DNA of 64,000 nucleotides from Bradyrhizobium sp. CCGB12. GTDB lineage: Bacteria > Pseudomonadota > Alphaproteobacteria > Rhizobiales > Xanthobacteraceae. This document shows, piece by piece, positions 1 through 8,190 of the stretch. The first letter of the stretch is position 1. Every line of letters begins with the position of its first letter. Location: positions 1,984,001-2,048,000 of the forward strand of contig NZ_JANADO010000001.1 in assembly GCF_024199845.1 (NCBI RefSeq), read 5' to 3'. A program made the position numbers and the translations under genes. The notes below the pieces were generated by a model. It ran no database searches, was not told the origin of the DNA, and was given only the letters and a program-made list of their open reading frames with translations.

Positions 1-422
1 CGCAGCTCCGGCGGCTTGTTGCGGCTGGTGACGGGCGCCAGCGTCCCCAGATAAGCCCGGATCGCCAGCGTGTCGTCCTTCGTCATCCGCGTGAAATAGG
101 GATAGGGAAACGCCGGATAATAGTTCGAACCATCAGGCGCGACGCCATAGCGCAAGGCGCGTGTGAAGTCGGCGTCCGACCAGGCGCCGATTCCGGAGTC
201 ACGGTCCGGGGTCAGGTTCGGCGTATAGATCGCACCGAAGGACGTATCGATGCGCTTTCCGCCCGCGAACGGCTTTGCCGGATCGGCGGTGTGGCAGCCC
301 GCGCAGTCGCCGGACTCGACCAGCGCCTTGCCATGGGCGATCAACTCCGGCGACGGCTCTGCGGCAACGGCCGCGTTCGCAACCGCACTGCACAACGCGA
401 TCACCACCAGAATCGTCCGCAT
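1..422 (-). CDS. Cytochrome c family protein, partial (3' end beyond window)
   Basis: The visible 140 residues begin with a signal peptide (hydrophobic run 3-20, Ala-rich cleavage region near 20-21) and carry one c-type heme motif, CAGCH, at residues 40-44. The following segment (IYTPNLTPD, then PYPYFTRMTKDD) matches the cytochrome c subunits that accompany membrane-bound alcohol and aldehyde dehydrogenases, so a periplasmic electron-transfer role is likely. The start is an ATG at 422 preceded by a clear AGGAGAGG ribosome site. The gene runs off the left edge, so the methionine ligand and any further heme motifs cannot be seen. Family assignment is good; the partner dehydrogenase is unknown. 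Confidence 0.85.
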   Translation of the reverse strand, partial: MRTILVVIALCSAVANAAVAAEPSPELIAHGKALVESGDCAGCHTADPAKPFAGGKRIDTSFGAIYTPNLTPDRDSGIGAWSDADFTRALRYGVAPDGSNYYPAFPYPYFTRMTKDDTLAIRAYLGTLAPVTSRNKPPEL

Positions 423-706
423 CGAAGGCCTCTCCTGCGACCAATCGCCATCATGCCGCATCAGCGGGACGTCACGTCATTTCGCGACGGCGGGGGTATG
501 GTGACACAAATTGAAAATGCCCAGCGTGTTTCAGGCCACGAAATTGCGATTTTTACCCGGCGCTCCCTTTGGTCCAGAATTGTGATGCGGAGCGTTAAAT
601 ATCCGACATAGAGTGGCGGAGGTGGTCGGCGCGCCCTAGCTAAAAACAACGGGCAGGCAACGACTTAAGCGGCAAGACCTGAACAGGGCGTTGGAAAGAG
701 GACAGC

Positions 707-3700
707 ATGGGAATCAACCAGGGTCCGATCAGTCTCGATCAAAAATACACGCAAGGCACCGGACACGTCTTCACCACGGGCATCCAGGCTCTGGTCCGCC
801 TGCCCATGGCCCAGATCCGGCGCGACCGCGCCAACGGCCTCAACACCGCCGGCTTCATCTCCGGCTATCGCGGCTCGCCGCTTGGCGGCTATGACCAGCA
901 GCTCTTCGCCGCGCGAAAACATCTCGAACAATACAACATCAAGTTCCAACCCGGCGTGAACGAGGATCTGGCGGCGACCGCCGTCTGGGGCTCGCAGCAG
1001 CTCAATCTCTCGCCCGGCGCCAAATATGACGGCGTCGTCGGCATCTGGTACGGCAAGGGCCCCGGCGTCGACCGCTGCGGGGACGTGTTCCGCCACGGCA
1101 ATGCCGCGGGCTCGGCGAAGAACGGTGGCGTGCTCTGTCTTGCCGGCGACGACCACGGCGCAAAATCCTCGACTGTCCCGCATCAATCCGACCATGCCTT
1201 CATGTCGGCGCTGATGCCCTATCTCTATCCGTCCAGCATCCACGAGATGATCGAGATGGGTCTGCTCGGCATCGCGATGTCGCGCTACTCCGGCTGCTGG
1301 GTCGGCATGAAGGTGATCACGGAGACGGTGGAGACCACCGCCGAGATCGATCTCACCGACGAGATGAAGCCCTTCATCATCCCTGCCGATTTCGAGCTGC
1401 CGCCCGGCGGCCTCAATCTGCGCTGGCCCGACGACCGCTTCGAGCAGGACCGCCGCCTCCAGGACTACAAGGGCTTTGCCGCGATCGCCTTTGCGCGCGC
1501 CAACAAGGTCAACCGCGTCACCATGGATTCGCCGAACGCGCGCTTCGGCATCATGGCATCAGGCAAGAGCTATGAGGACGTCCGCCAGGCATTGCGCGAG
1601 CTCGGGATCACCGAGGAGGTCGCCGCCAAGATCGGCTTGCGCCTCTATAAGATCGGCATGCCCTGGCCGCTGGAGCCGGAGGGGGTACGGCAGTTCGCCG
1701 TCGGACTCGAAGAGATCTTCATCGTCGAGGAACGCCGCGAGATCGTCGAGAACCAGGTCAAGCAGGAGCTGTTCAACTGGCGCGACGACGTCCGCCCACG
1801 CATCGTCGGCAAGATGGATGAGCACGACAAGCGGTTCCTCACCTTCGCCGCCGAGCTCAGCGTCGCCTCGCTCGCGACCTCGCTGACCGAGCGGCTGCTT
1901 CGACTTAATCTCAACCCTGAAATTGCGGAGATGCTCCGCGTCAAGGCCGACTGGTTCAACGGCCGCCAGGCGACCCAGATGCAGGCGGTCGCACCTGTCT
2001 CCCGCACCCCGTATTTCTGCTCCGGCTGCCCCCACAACACTTCGACCAAGGTCCCCGAAGGAAGCCGCGCCATGGCTGGCATCGGCTGCCACTTCATGGC
2101 GCTGTGGATGGACCGCTCCACCGAGACGTTTACCCAAATGGGCGGCGAGGGCGTACCGTGGGTCGGCGTTGCGCCCTTCACCAATGAAGAGCATGTGTTC
2201 GCCAATCTCGGCGATGGCACCTACTTCCACTCCGGAAGCCTTGCGATCCGCCAGGCGATCGCCTCGGGCGCCAATGTCACCTACAAGATCCTCTACAACG
2301 ATGCGACCGCGATGACCGGCGGCCAGCATGTCGACGGCGAGTTGTCGCCGCAGCAGATCACCTTCCAGCTCCACGCCGAAGGTCTCCGCGAGATCTATCT
2401 GGTCTCCGAAAATCCCGACGCCTATCCGGCGAGCGAGATCGCCCCCGGCGTCAAGACCGCGCATCGCGACGAGCTCGATACGGTTCAGAAGACGCTGCGC
2501 AAGGTGAAGGGCGCATCCGCGATCGTCTTCGTGCAGACCTGCGCCGCCGAAAAGCGCCGCCGCCGCAAGCGCGGTACGATGGAGGATCCGGCCCGCCGCG
2601 TCATGATCAACCCGGCGGTCTGCGAAGGCTGCGGCGATTGCTCGGTGCAGTCGAATTGCATTTCGGTCGAGCCGCTCGAGACCGAGTTCGGCCGCAAGCG
2701 CGCCATCAACCAGTCCTCCTGCAACAAGGACTATTCCTGCCTGAAGGGCTTCTGCCCATCCTTTGTCACTGTCGATGGCGGCAAGCCGCGCCACCGCGCG
2801 CCGGCGGAGCTTGCTGATATTGGCGCACTGCCGGAACCGGCCTCGCGCCCGACACTCGACAAGCCCTACAATATTGCGGTCGGCGGTGTCGGTGGCACCG
2901 GCGTGCTTACCATCGGCGCACTGCTCGGCATGGCCGCTCATATCGAGGGCAAGGCCTCGATGATCCTCGATATGTCCGGCCTCGCGCAGAAGGGCGGCGC
3001 GGTGCTCAGCCATGTCCGCCTGTCGGATCATCCGGCCGAGGTGACCTGTTCGCGCATCGTCACCGGCACAGCCGATCTCGTGCTCGCCGCCGACGAGGTC
3101 GTCGCGGTCGCCAAGGACACGATCTCGCTCTGCGACTCCAGCCGCACCCGCGGCATCATCAACAGCCACGTCATTCCCACCGCCGATTTCATCCTCAACC
3201 GCGACTTCAACTTCCAGACCCGCAAGCTCAACGCGGTGCTGGAGACGGCGCTGCACAAGGACTCAGTGTTCTTCGACTTCACCAAGCCGGCCGAGCAGCT
3301 GCTCGGCGATGCCATCGCCACCAACATGATGATGATGGGCTACGCCTATCAGAAGGGCCTGTTCCCGCTGTCGGCAGAGTCGATCGAGCAGGCGATCGAG
3401 GTCAACGGCGTCTCGATCAAGATGAACAAGGAAGCCTTCCGCCTCGGCCGCCTCGCCGTCGCCGATCCCCAGCGTCTCGCCGACATGCTGAAGGGGACGG
3501 ATGAAGCTGTTGCGCCGAAGACCTTGGACGCAATGACGCTCGACGAGGTCATCGAGCATCGTGCCAAGCACCTGACGGCCTACCAGAACACTCGTCTCGC
3601 CAAGCGCTATCGCAAGCTGATCGATCAGGTCCGCGATGCCGCGGTGAAGGGCGGCTATGGCGAGGCGCTGCCGCGTGCGGTCGCGGTCAACTACGCCAAG

Positions 3701-4198
3701 CTGCTGGCCTACAAGGACGAATACGAAGTCGCGCGCCTCTACACCGACGCCGCCTTCGAGCAGCAGCTCCGCGACCAGTTCGAGGGCGACTTCAAGTTCA
3801 GTTTCAACCTCGCTCCGCCAATCCTGGCATCCGGCGTTGACGCGCTCGGCCGCCCGAAGAAGCGCGCCTTCGGCCCGTGGATGCTGAAGACCTTCCGCGT
3901 GCTCGCAAAATTCAAATTCCTGCGCGGCACGCCGTTCGATATCTTCGGTCGCAGCGCCGACCGCAAGCTCGAACGCGATTTGATTGCCGGCTACGAGAAG
4001 GACGTTTCGACCGTGCTCGGCCTGCTGTCGCCGGTGACGGCCGATACGGCCGTCGAACTGCTTTCGCTGCCCGACCGCATCCGCGGCTACGGCCCGGTCA
4101 AGGAGAAGGCAGTTGCCGACGCCAAGACCCGCTACGCCCAGCTCGCTGCGGACTTGGCGAACCCGCCGCCGGCACCGCGGCAGATCGCAGCGGAGTAG
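707..4198 (+). CDS. Indolepyruvate ferredoxin oxidoreductase, fused alpha/beta form
   Basis: This 1163-residue protein has the size of the fused IorA-IorB enzymes of aerobic proteobacteria. These oxidatively decarboxylate aryl pyruvates (from aromatic amino-acid transamination) to aryl-acyl-CoA using thiamine diphosphate and Fe-S clusters. The order fits: N-terminal pyrimidine-binding half, a TPP-type region near residues 440-600 (FCSGCPHNTS, GGEGVPW, LGDGTYFHSG), a ferredoxin-like cysteine segment near 634-690 (CEGCGDCSVQSNC, then CNKDYSCLKGFCPS), then the gamma-type domain starting near 725 with GGVGGTGVLT. The ATG at 707 follows GAAAGAGGACAGC. It is a single-gene unit with a palindromic repeat right after the stop. 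Confident family call; the exact 2-oxoacid preference is inferred. Confidence 0.93.
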   Translation: MGINQGPISLDQKYTQGTGHVFTTGIQALVRLPMAQIRRDRANGLNTAGFISGYRGSPLGGYDQQLFAARKHLEQYNIKFQPGVNEDLAATAVWGSQQLNLSPGAKYDGVVGIWYGKGPGVDRCGDVFRHGNAAGSAKNGGVLCLAGDDHGAKSSTVPHQSDHAFMSALMPYLYPSSIHEMIEMGLLGIAMSRYSGCWVGMKVITETVETTAEIDLTDEMKPFIIPADFELPPGGLNLRWPDDRFEQDRRLQDYKGFAAIAFARANKVNRVTMDSPNARFGIMASGKSYEDVRQALRELGITEEVAAKIGLRLYKIGMPWPLEPEGVRQFAVGLEEIFIVEERREIVENQVKQELFNWRDDVRPRIVGKMDEHDKRFLTFAAELSVASLATSLTERLLRLNLNPEIAEMLRVKADWFNGRQATQMQAVAPVSRTPYFCSGCPHNTSTKVPEGSRAMAGIGCHFMALWMDRSTETFTQMGGEGVPWVGVAPFTNEEHVFANLGDGTYFHSGSLAIRQAIASGANVTYKILYNDATAMTGGQHVDGELSPQQITFQLHAEGLREIYLVSENPDAYPASEIAPGVKTAHRDELDTVQKTLRKVKGASAIVFVQTCAAEKRRRRKRGTMEDPARRVMINPAVCEGCGDCSVQSNCISVEPLETEFGRKRAINQSSCNKDYSCLKGFCPSFVTVDGGKPRHRAPAELADIGALPEPASRPTLDKPYNIAVGGVGGTGVLTIGALLGMAAHIEGKASMILDMSGLAQKGGAVLSHVRLSDHPAEVTCSRIVTGTADLVLAADEVVAVAKDTISLCDSSRTRGIINSHVIPTADFILNRDFNFQTRKLNAVLETALHKDSVFFDFTKPAEQLLGDAIATNMMMMGYAYQKGLFPLSAESIEQAIEVNGVSIKMNKEAFRLGRLAVADPQRLADMLKGTDEAVAPKTLDAMTLDEVIEHRAKHLTAYQNTRLAKRYRKLIDQVRDAAVKGGYGEALPRAVAVNYAKLLAYKDEYEVARLYTDAAFEQQLRDQFEGDFKFSFNLAPPILASGVDALGRPKKRAFGPWMLKTFRVLAKFKFLRGTPFDIFGRSADRKLERDLIAGYEKDVSTVLGLLSPVTADTAVELLSLPDRIRGYGPVKEKAVADAKTRYAQLAADLANPPPAPRQIAAE

Positions 4199-4204
4199 CG
4201 GTCT

Positions 4205-4302
4205 CGTAGGGTGGGCAAAGGCGCAAAGCGCCGTGCCCACCATCTCGTCGAAATCATGCCGGAAGGCGTGGGCACACTTCACTTTGCCCACGCGACGGAT
4301 CG
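4205..4302. repeat. Intergenic palindromic repeat (gtagggtgggcaaag type)
   Basis: The segment opens with GTAGGGTGGGCAAAG, has GTGCCCACC soon after, and contains GTGGGCAC ... TTTGCCCACGC further on, so it can fold into nested hairpins. It lies between two convergent genes. Its arms resemble dispersed non-coding palindromes common in Bradyrhizobium; that resemblance is from memory. It may also act as a transcription stop for both neighbours. Confidence 0.6.
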
Positions 4303-4331
4303 CGTTCCGTATCGCGCGCGAGCGAGCGCGG

Positions 4332-5147
4332 TCAATCGTTCACCGACAGCACCATGACCGGATTGGGGATCGCCTCCGGGGCGATCTCCCGATCGAGCGG
4401 CAGCACGGCCGTCCCGATCGCGAAGAACTCGATCACATGGGTCTGCCAGCCATGGCTGCCTTCGTGGATATCGACCCCGACGACACCTTCGGCATGCGCG
4501 GCCTCGGCTTCGTACTGCATCCGGTCGATGGCGATCTCCCGCGCTTCGTACATGGCGGAGGTGTAGTTCTCGAGCTCGACGTTTTGGCCGACGCTCGATA
4601 GGCCCGCCAGCATGCCGCGATGCGCGACGTGATAGACGCAGCTTCCCATCACCATCTCGACCGGACGATATCCGGAATGCAGCAGCGACCAGAAATCCTG
4701 TCCCGACAGGTCGGAGGTGAAGGGACCGCCGTCATGCGCGCGGAATCCGGAATGGCCTTCGCCATGGACCACGCCGGTGCCGATGGCGATGAACTCGAGC
4801 AGTTGCTCGTCCCATTCCAGCCGCTTGATCGTCAGCTTCACGCCGACGATGCCGTCCGCCCCCATCGCGGTCGCTTCCGCCCGCATGCGGCTCATCGCCA
4901 GCTCGCGCGCGTGATACATCGCCTTGGAGAGAACATCGAGCTCCTGATTCTTGCTCCAGCTGCGGTACTGAATTCCGACGTGATACACGCAGCTGCCGAC
5001 GCATAGGCCGATCGGCTCGAAGCCGGCCTTGCGCACCAGTAGAAATTCGTTGACCGAAAAATCGGAGGTGAACACGCCAGTCGAATGCGCCGAGCTGCGC
5101 AAACCCTTCAGGCGCTCCCTGGCGTGCGCCGGCATCTCGTCGGTCAT
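4332..5147 (-). CDS. Tandem YbjQ-like (heavy-metal-binding domain) protein
   Basis: The 271-residue product contains two copies of a YbjQ/PF01906-type domain. The copies are seen from duplicated landmarks: GSCVYHV occurs in each half, each followed by an Ala/Met/Arg-rich helix (YHARELAMSRMRAEA and YEAREIAIDRMQYEA), a glycine-valine strand (GADGIVGVKL and HAEGVVGVDI) and a final FIAIGT or FFAIGT strand. The start chosen is the ATG at 5147, preceded by GAGGGAGCC and lying one base after the stop of the upstream gene. An upstream in-frame start would overlap that gene by about 80 bases. YbjQ proteins form ring oligomers of unknown function. It is the last gene of the TelA-like operon. Confidence 0.75.
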   Translation of the reverse strand: MTDEMPAHARERLKGLRSSAHSTGVFTSDFSVNEFLLVRKAGFEPIGLCVGSCVYHVGIQYRSWSKNQELDVLSKAMYHARELAMSRMRAEATAMGADGIVGVKLTIKRLEWDEQLLEFIAIGTGVVHGEGHSGFRAHDGGPFTSDLSGQDFWSLLHSGYRPVEMVMGSCVYHVAHRGMLAGLSSVGQNVELENYTSAMYEAREIAIDRMQYEAEAAHAEGVVGVDIHEGSHGWQTHVIEFFAIGTAVLPLDREIAPEAIPNPVMVLSVND

Positions 5148-5148
5148 G

Positions 5149-6072
5149 TCAAATGGCTCCCTCGGATTCATTGGACCGGTAAGATTGGTGATGTGGCCTG
5201 GTGCCGACCAGCGGCGTGCGGTCGTCATGCATGTCGACGACCATTCTCACCTGGTGCGGAATCGTGGCGCCGCGCCGGGCGTCGACCGTGGTCGCTACGA
5301 CGATGTGGCGGGCGAGGTATTGCTTCTGCTTGTTCTGGCCTTCGCGTTCGAACATCTCGCTGAAATTGAGATGCGCCAGCACGCCGTTGCCCTGGGCGCA
5401 CGCATTGGTCCGCAGCTCCTGATGAGCTCTCTGCCGAACGTGCTGCCAGAGCTCGCTTAGGCGCGTGGACTCGATGTTGCCCATCCATGTCAAGTCCGTG
5501 TTGTTGAGCCAGTCGTTCATCCATTCGTAATAGGCGCCGATCGCAATGCCTGTCGGCACCACGTCGGCCTCCAGCAATTTGACGAACTCCAGGGCAGGGA
5601 CGGTGGCGACGATCGGGTCATCGCTTTGCGGCAATCCCTCGACGCGGACCGCAGTGCCGGCCAGCGTGAAATCCATGCTGTTCGCGATGCCGAGCGGGAT
5701 CGTGCGCATCTTGACGTCGAGGACCGCGTTGGCGCCGGCGGTCCATGCTTCCTCCTTCAACCGGCGCAACGCCGTGTGCCAGCCTTCGGCGTGGCCCTCG
5801 GTCCACGACCAGCCGTAATGCAGCCAGCAGGTTGCCGAGATCGCCGCGATCGGCCGCAAGCCGTGGGATCGCGTAATCAGCAGCTCGGCCGGCGTCAGCG
5901 TGGCGGTCCAGGGCCGGCGCCCGCTGCGCGCGCCTTCCAGCCGCACCTTGATGGCCTTCGGTACGTCGCGCCTGCGCAGCGAGTCCTGGATGTCGGCAAC
6001 GCGTTCGTCATGGGCGGCGCGCCGTGCGATGGTTTCGGCATCCGGCTTTTTGAAGATGTCGAAAATGCCCAC
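5149..6072 (-). CDS. YbjQ-like domain protein, single diverged copy
   Basis: This 307-residue protein shows a diverged version of the fold seen twice in its downstream neighbour: LRPIAAISATCWLHYGWSW corresponds to the GSCVYHV segment, and AWTAGANAVLDVKMRTI to the glycine-strand segment. A second half (EFVKLLEADVVPTGIAIG onward) looks like another degenerate copy ending near HIVVATTV. It starts at a GTG one base after the upstream stop, with GGTGAG as ribosome site, and is followed after one base by the next gene's ATG. No signal peptide or membrane segment is visible, so it is probably cytoplasmic. Function is unknown. Confidence 0.65.
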   Translation of the reverse strand: MGIFDIFKKPDAETIARRAAHDERVADIQDSLRRRDVPKAIKVRLEGARSGRRPWTATLTPAELLITRSHGLRPIAAISATCWLHYGWSWTEGHAEGWHTALRRLKEEAWTAGANAVLDVKMRTIPLGIANSMDFTLAGTAVRVEGLPQSDDPIVATVPALEFVKLLEADVVPTGIAIGAYYEWMNDWLNNTDLTWMGNIESTRLSELWQHVRQRAHQELRTNACAQGNGVLAHLNFSEMFEREGQNKQKQYLARHIVVATTVDARRGATIPHQVRMVVDMHDDRTPLVGTRPHHQSYRSNESEGAI

Positions 6073-6073
6073 T

Positions 6074-6457
6074 TCAGCTCACCATGAAGTCGCTGAGCGA
6101 TCCGCTGAGCGCCCGCGCATAGTCGCTGGCCTTCTTGGTTTCCTCGGCGAGCCGCGCGAACCATTCGGCCGGATCGACGCTTTTGGTGTTGAGCACGACG
6201 CCATGGACCACCATGGCGATGCTGGCCTTCAGCCGGCCGCCGTCAATCTCCAGATTGTATCGTTTCTCGCCGAGCTCGACCGAGACGCCTTTGGTCTTCA
6301 CGCTACGGGAAAAGAGGCCGCGGCTTTCGTGGATCGTCACCAGCTCCGGCAGAGCTTCCTTGAGTCTGAGCGCGAAGGCGTGGAGATTGCTTTCGGCGTC
6401 CGACTTGAACCGGCGCAGCCACGCGGCGTGGATGTCGAAATTGATGTTCTCGGTCAC
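6074..6457 (-). CDS. Conserved hypothetical protein of TelA/YbjQ operon
   Basis: A 127-residue soluble protein that I do not recognise. It has an acidic amphipathic N-terminal half (AWLRRFKSDAESNLHAFALR) and a beta-rich centre, with no signal peptide, cysteines or membrane segment. Its GTG start overlaps the stop of the telA-like gene by four bases (GTGA), and its own stop lies one base before the next start, so its translation is coupled to both. Its job is presumably linked to the TelA and YbjQ proteins. Confidence 0.7.
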   Translation of the reverse strand: MTENINFDIHAAWLRRFKSDAESNLHAFALRLKEALPELVTIHESRGLFSRSVKTKGVSVELGEKRYNLEIDGGRLKASIAMVVHGVVLNTKSVDPAEWFARLAEETKKASDYARALSGSLSDFMVS

Positions 6458-7695
6458 CGCCGCACCGCCGCGGCGTTCACGCCCTGCATGCCCTGCACGA
6501 GGCGGTCGCGGATCGCGGTCAGCTTTGCCTCGCGTTCGCGGTCGCCGGAGGCGACTTCGCGCTCGATCTCGATGACCTCGTGCATGGTCTGGATCGCTTC
6601 GTCCGCGACCTGCGCCAGCACGTCGATGTTGCGCTGATCGCCGCCGAGGCTGCGCGCCGCGCTGGTCGCGGCGTCATGCGCGCCCTTCGAGGCCAGGATG
6701 GTGATCTGCCGCGCCGCTTCGTCCAGCTTCTCGGATTCGGAAGCGGCTTTGGCGATATCGACTTGCACCACCGCCTGGCTTGCCACCGCCATCAGGCGCG
6801 GAATCACCACCAGCATCCCGTTGGATATTTTCATGATCCGGGTCTCGGCGGCCTTTTTGTTCTGTCCGATGATCGGAATCAGCATCGCGGAGGCCACGAG
6901 ATTTTCGCGCATCTCGGCGATCTTGCCGCGGAAGTTCGCGACCGCCGAGCGAAACTCCATCACGTCCGCGGCGTCCGTGGGGTCGCCGGTCCCGACCGCA
7001 TGTTGCCGCAGCGCTTCCAGCTCGGACTGACCGCGGTCGAGCGCGAGCTGGCCGGCCGCGATTTCGATCTTCAGATCGTTGAGACTTTGCCGCACCGCCA
7101 GTGCCTGCTGGTCGAGCAGCTGGACCGCAACCGTCAGATCCGCCTTGGTCTTGCGCGCTTTGGCCTGTTCGGCATCCATCAGGTCAAGGAACTTCTTGCG
7201 GTTCTCCAAAAATCCGCCGAATGCGGTGCGGGCATCGGCCACGACGCCGATCAGTCTGCCGATCAGCCCTTTGCGGCCGACTGGCTGGTCGCCTCTCGCT
7301 TCGGCCTGCAGGTCCTGAATTCGCAGGATGTTGACGCCGTCGATGACGCTTGCTGCAATTCGTCCGACCTCGCCGGCATCCTCGAGCCGGACGCCGGTCA
7401 ACAATTGCCGCGATGTCTGGGCAATCGCCGCCAGCGCGCCGTCACCATGCGCCAGCAACGTCGTGGTGTTGCGGAAATCCACCTTCGCGGCCGAAGTCTG
7501 GGCGGCCGTCAAATCCGCCGCGCTGAGATTGGCAATCTCGACCAGGCGCTCCGGTGCCGGTTCGGGCATCAGCCTAGGGTCGGCCGTCGCCAAGGACTGC
7601 AGGGCCGGCGCGACCGTGGGCACGTGTCCCGCTGGAGAATTAAGATTGTCAAAGATGGAGAGGTCGAGAGGGGCGGCCGGCTTGTTGTCGGGCAT
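6454..7695 (-). CDS. telA: TelA-like toxic anion resistance protein
   Basis: The 413-residue product is helical throughout and carries the TelA/KlaA signature in its middle: GEMREN-like KIAEMRENLVASAMLIPIIGQ, then a MKISNGMLVVIPRL segment that corresponds to the TelA motif ending in I-P-x-W/R. An internal VVADARTAFGGFLENRKKF region matches the conserved N-terminal part. Members confer tellurite, colicin or cell-envelope stress tolerance, but the biochemical role is not settled. The ATG at 7695 follows GGAG at good spacing; a GTG at 7719 is the alternative. It is the first gene of a four-gene operon. The coding strand has no signal peptide, so it is cytoplasmic or membrane-peripheral. Confidence 0.78.
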   Translation of the reverse strand: MPDNKPAAPLDLSIFDNLNSPAGHVPTVAPALQSLATADPRLMPEPAPERLVEIANLSAADLTAAQTSAAKVDFRNTTTLLAHGDGALAAIAQTSRQLLTGVRLEDAGEVGRIAASVIDGVNILRIQDLQAEARGDQPVGRKGLIGRLIGVVADARTAFGGFLENRKKFLDLMDAEQAKARKTKADLTVAVQLLDQQALAVRQSLNDLKIEIAAGQLALDRGQSELEALRQHAVGTGDPTDAADVMEFRSAVANFRGKIAEMRENLVASAMLIPIIGQNKKAAETRIMKISNGMLVVIPRLMAVASQAVVQVDIAKAASESEKLDEAARQITILASKGAHDAATSAARSLGGDQRNIDVLAQVADEAIQTMHEVIEIEREVASGDREREAKLTAIRDRLVQGMQGVNAAAVRR

Positions 7696-8190
7696 TCTCA
7701 GCTCCACCGATCGCTCCACGTCTCCGGGGCGCCCGGATGAACGGAGCAGCTTCTGTCCTGCAACATAAACGTGTAGCGGGCGGGCGCATAGCTTTCGAAT
7801 ATTACGATTCCGTCACGAAGCCGCGGCGGCAAATTTGTGGGCTGGGGAAACATAACCCACCCTAAGATTTTCTCTTTGAAATCAGCCACCGTCCTACTGT
7901 GCATGGGGTTGTTTCGTAAAAAAAGAAAAGAACTTGTGCCGTCGGGCAAAACACCGTTAGGGTGCTGTCTGCCGCTCCCGTCATTGCGAGCGGAGCGAAG
8001 CAATCCAGAAATGTGTCTGCGGAAAGACTCCTGGATTGCTTCGCTCCGCTCGCAATGACGGGAGAGCGATGAACCCCACTTGCGCCAACCCGCTGCCCTC
8101 TCGCCCGACGGAATATTTCCGCGCTTGCCAATCAGGCCACCGCGGTTCAGAAAAACGGAGCAAGAAGAAACGCGAGCGGAGACCTCTGTT
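7696..8190. promoter_or_regulatory. Divergent intergenic region of 495 bases
   Basis: This stretch separates the minus-strand TelA operon from the plus-strand thiolase operon and must hold promoters for both. I cannot identify convincing -35/-10 boxes. It contains an AT-rich run near 7860-7935 and one perfect long inverted repeat (7975-8064, listed separately). Short frames here that read HCERSEAIQ are translations of that repeat, not genes. Confidence 0.5.
7975..8064. repeat. Perfect 34-bp inverted repeat, cattgcgagcg family
   Basis: Bases 7975-8008 and 8031-8064 are exact reverse complements (34 bp each) around a 22-base centre. The arms begin CTCCCGTCATTGCGAGCG and end GAAGCAATCCAG. A second, imperfect copy is at 33845-33935. 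The arms match a dispersed non-coding repeat frequent in Bradyrhizobium and related genomes. No transposase is present, so it would be a non-autonomous or REP-like element. Confidence 0.85.

Noticed and set aside
1559..3256. 565-codon minus-strand frame inside the oxidoreductase gene
   Set aside because: Antisense shadow; cofactor motifs are only on the plus strand.
4205..4302. Hairpin as a dedicated terminator
   Set aside because: It belongs to a palindromic repeat family and has no U-run, so it is listed as a repeat.
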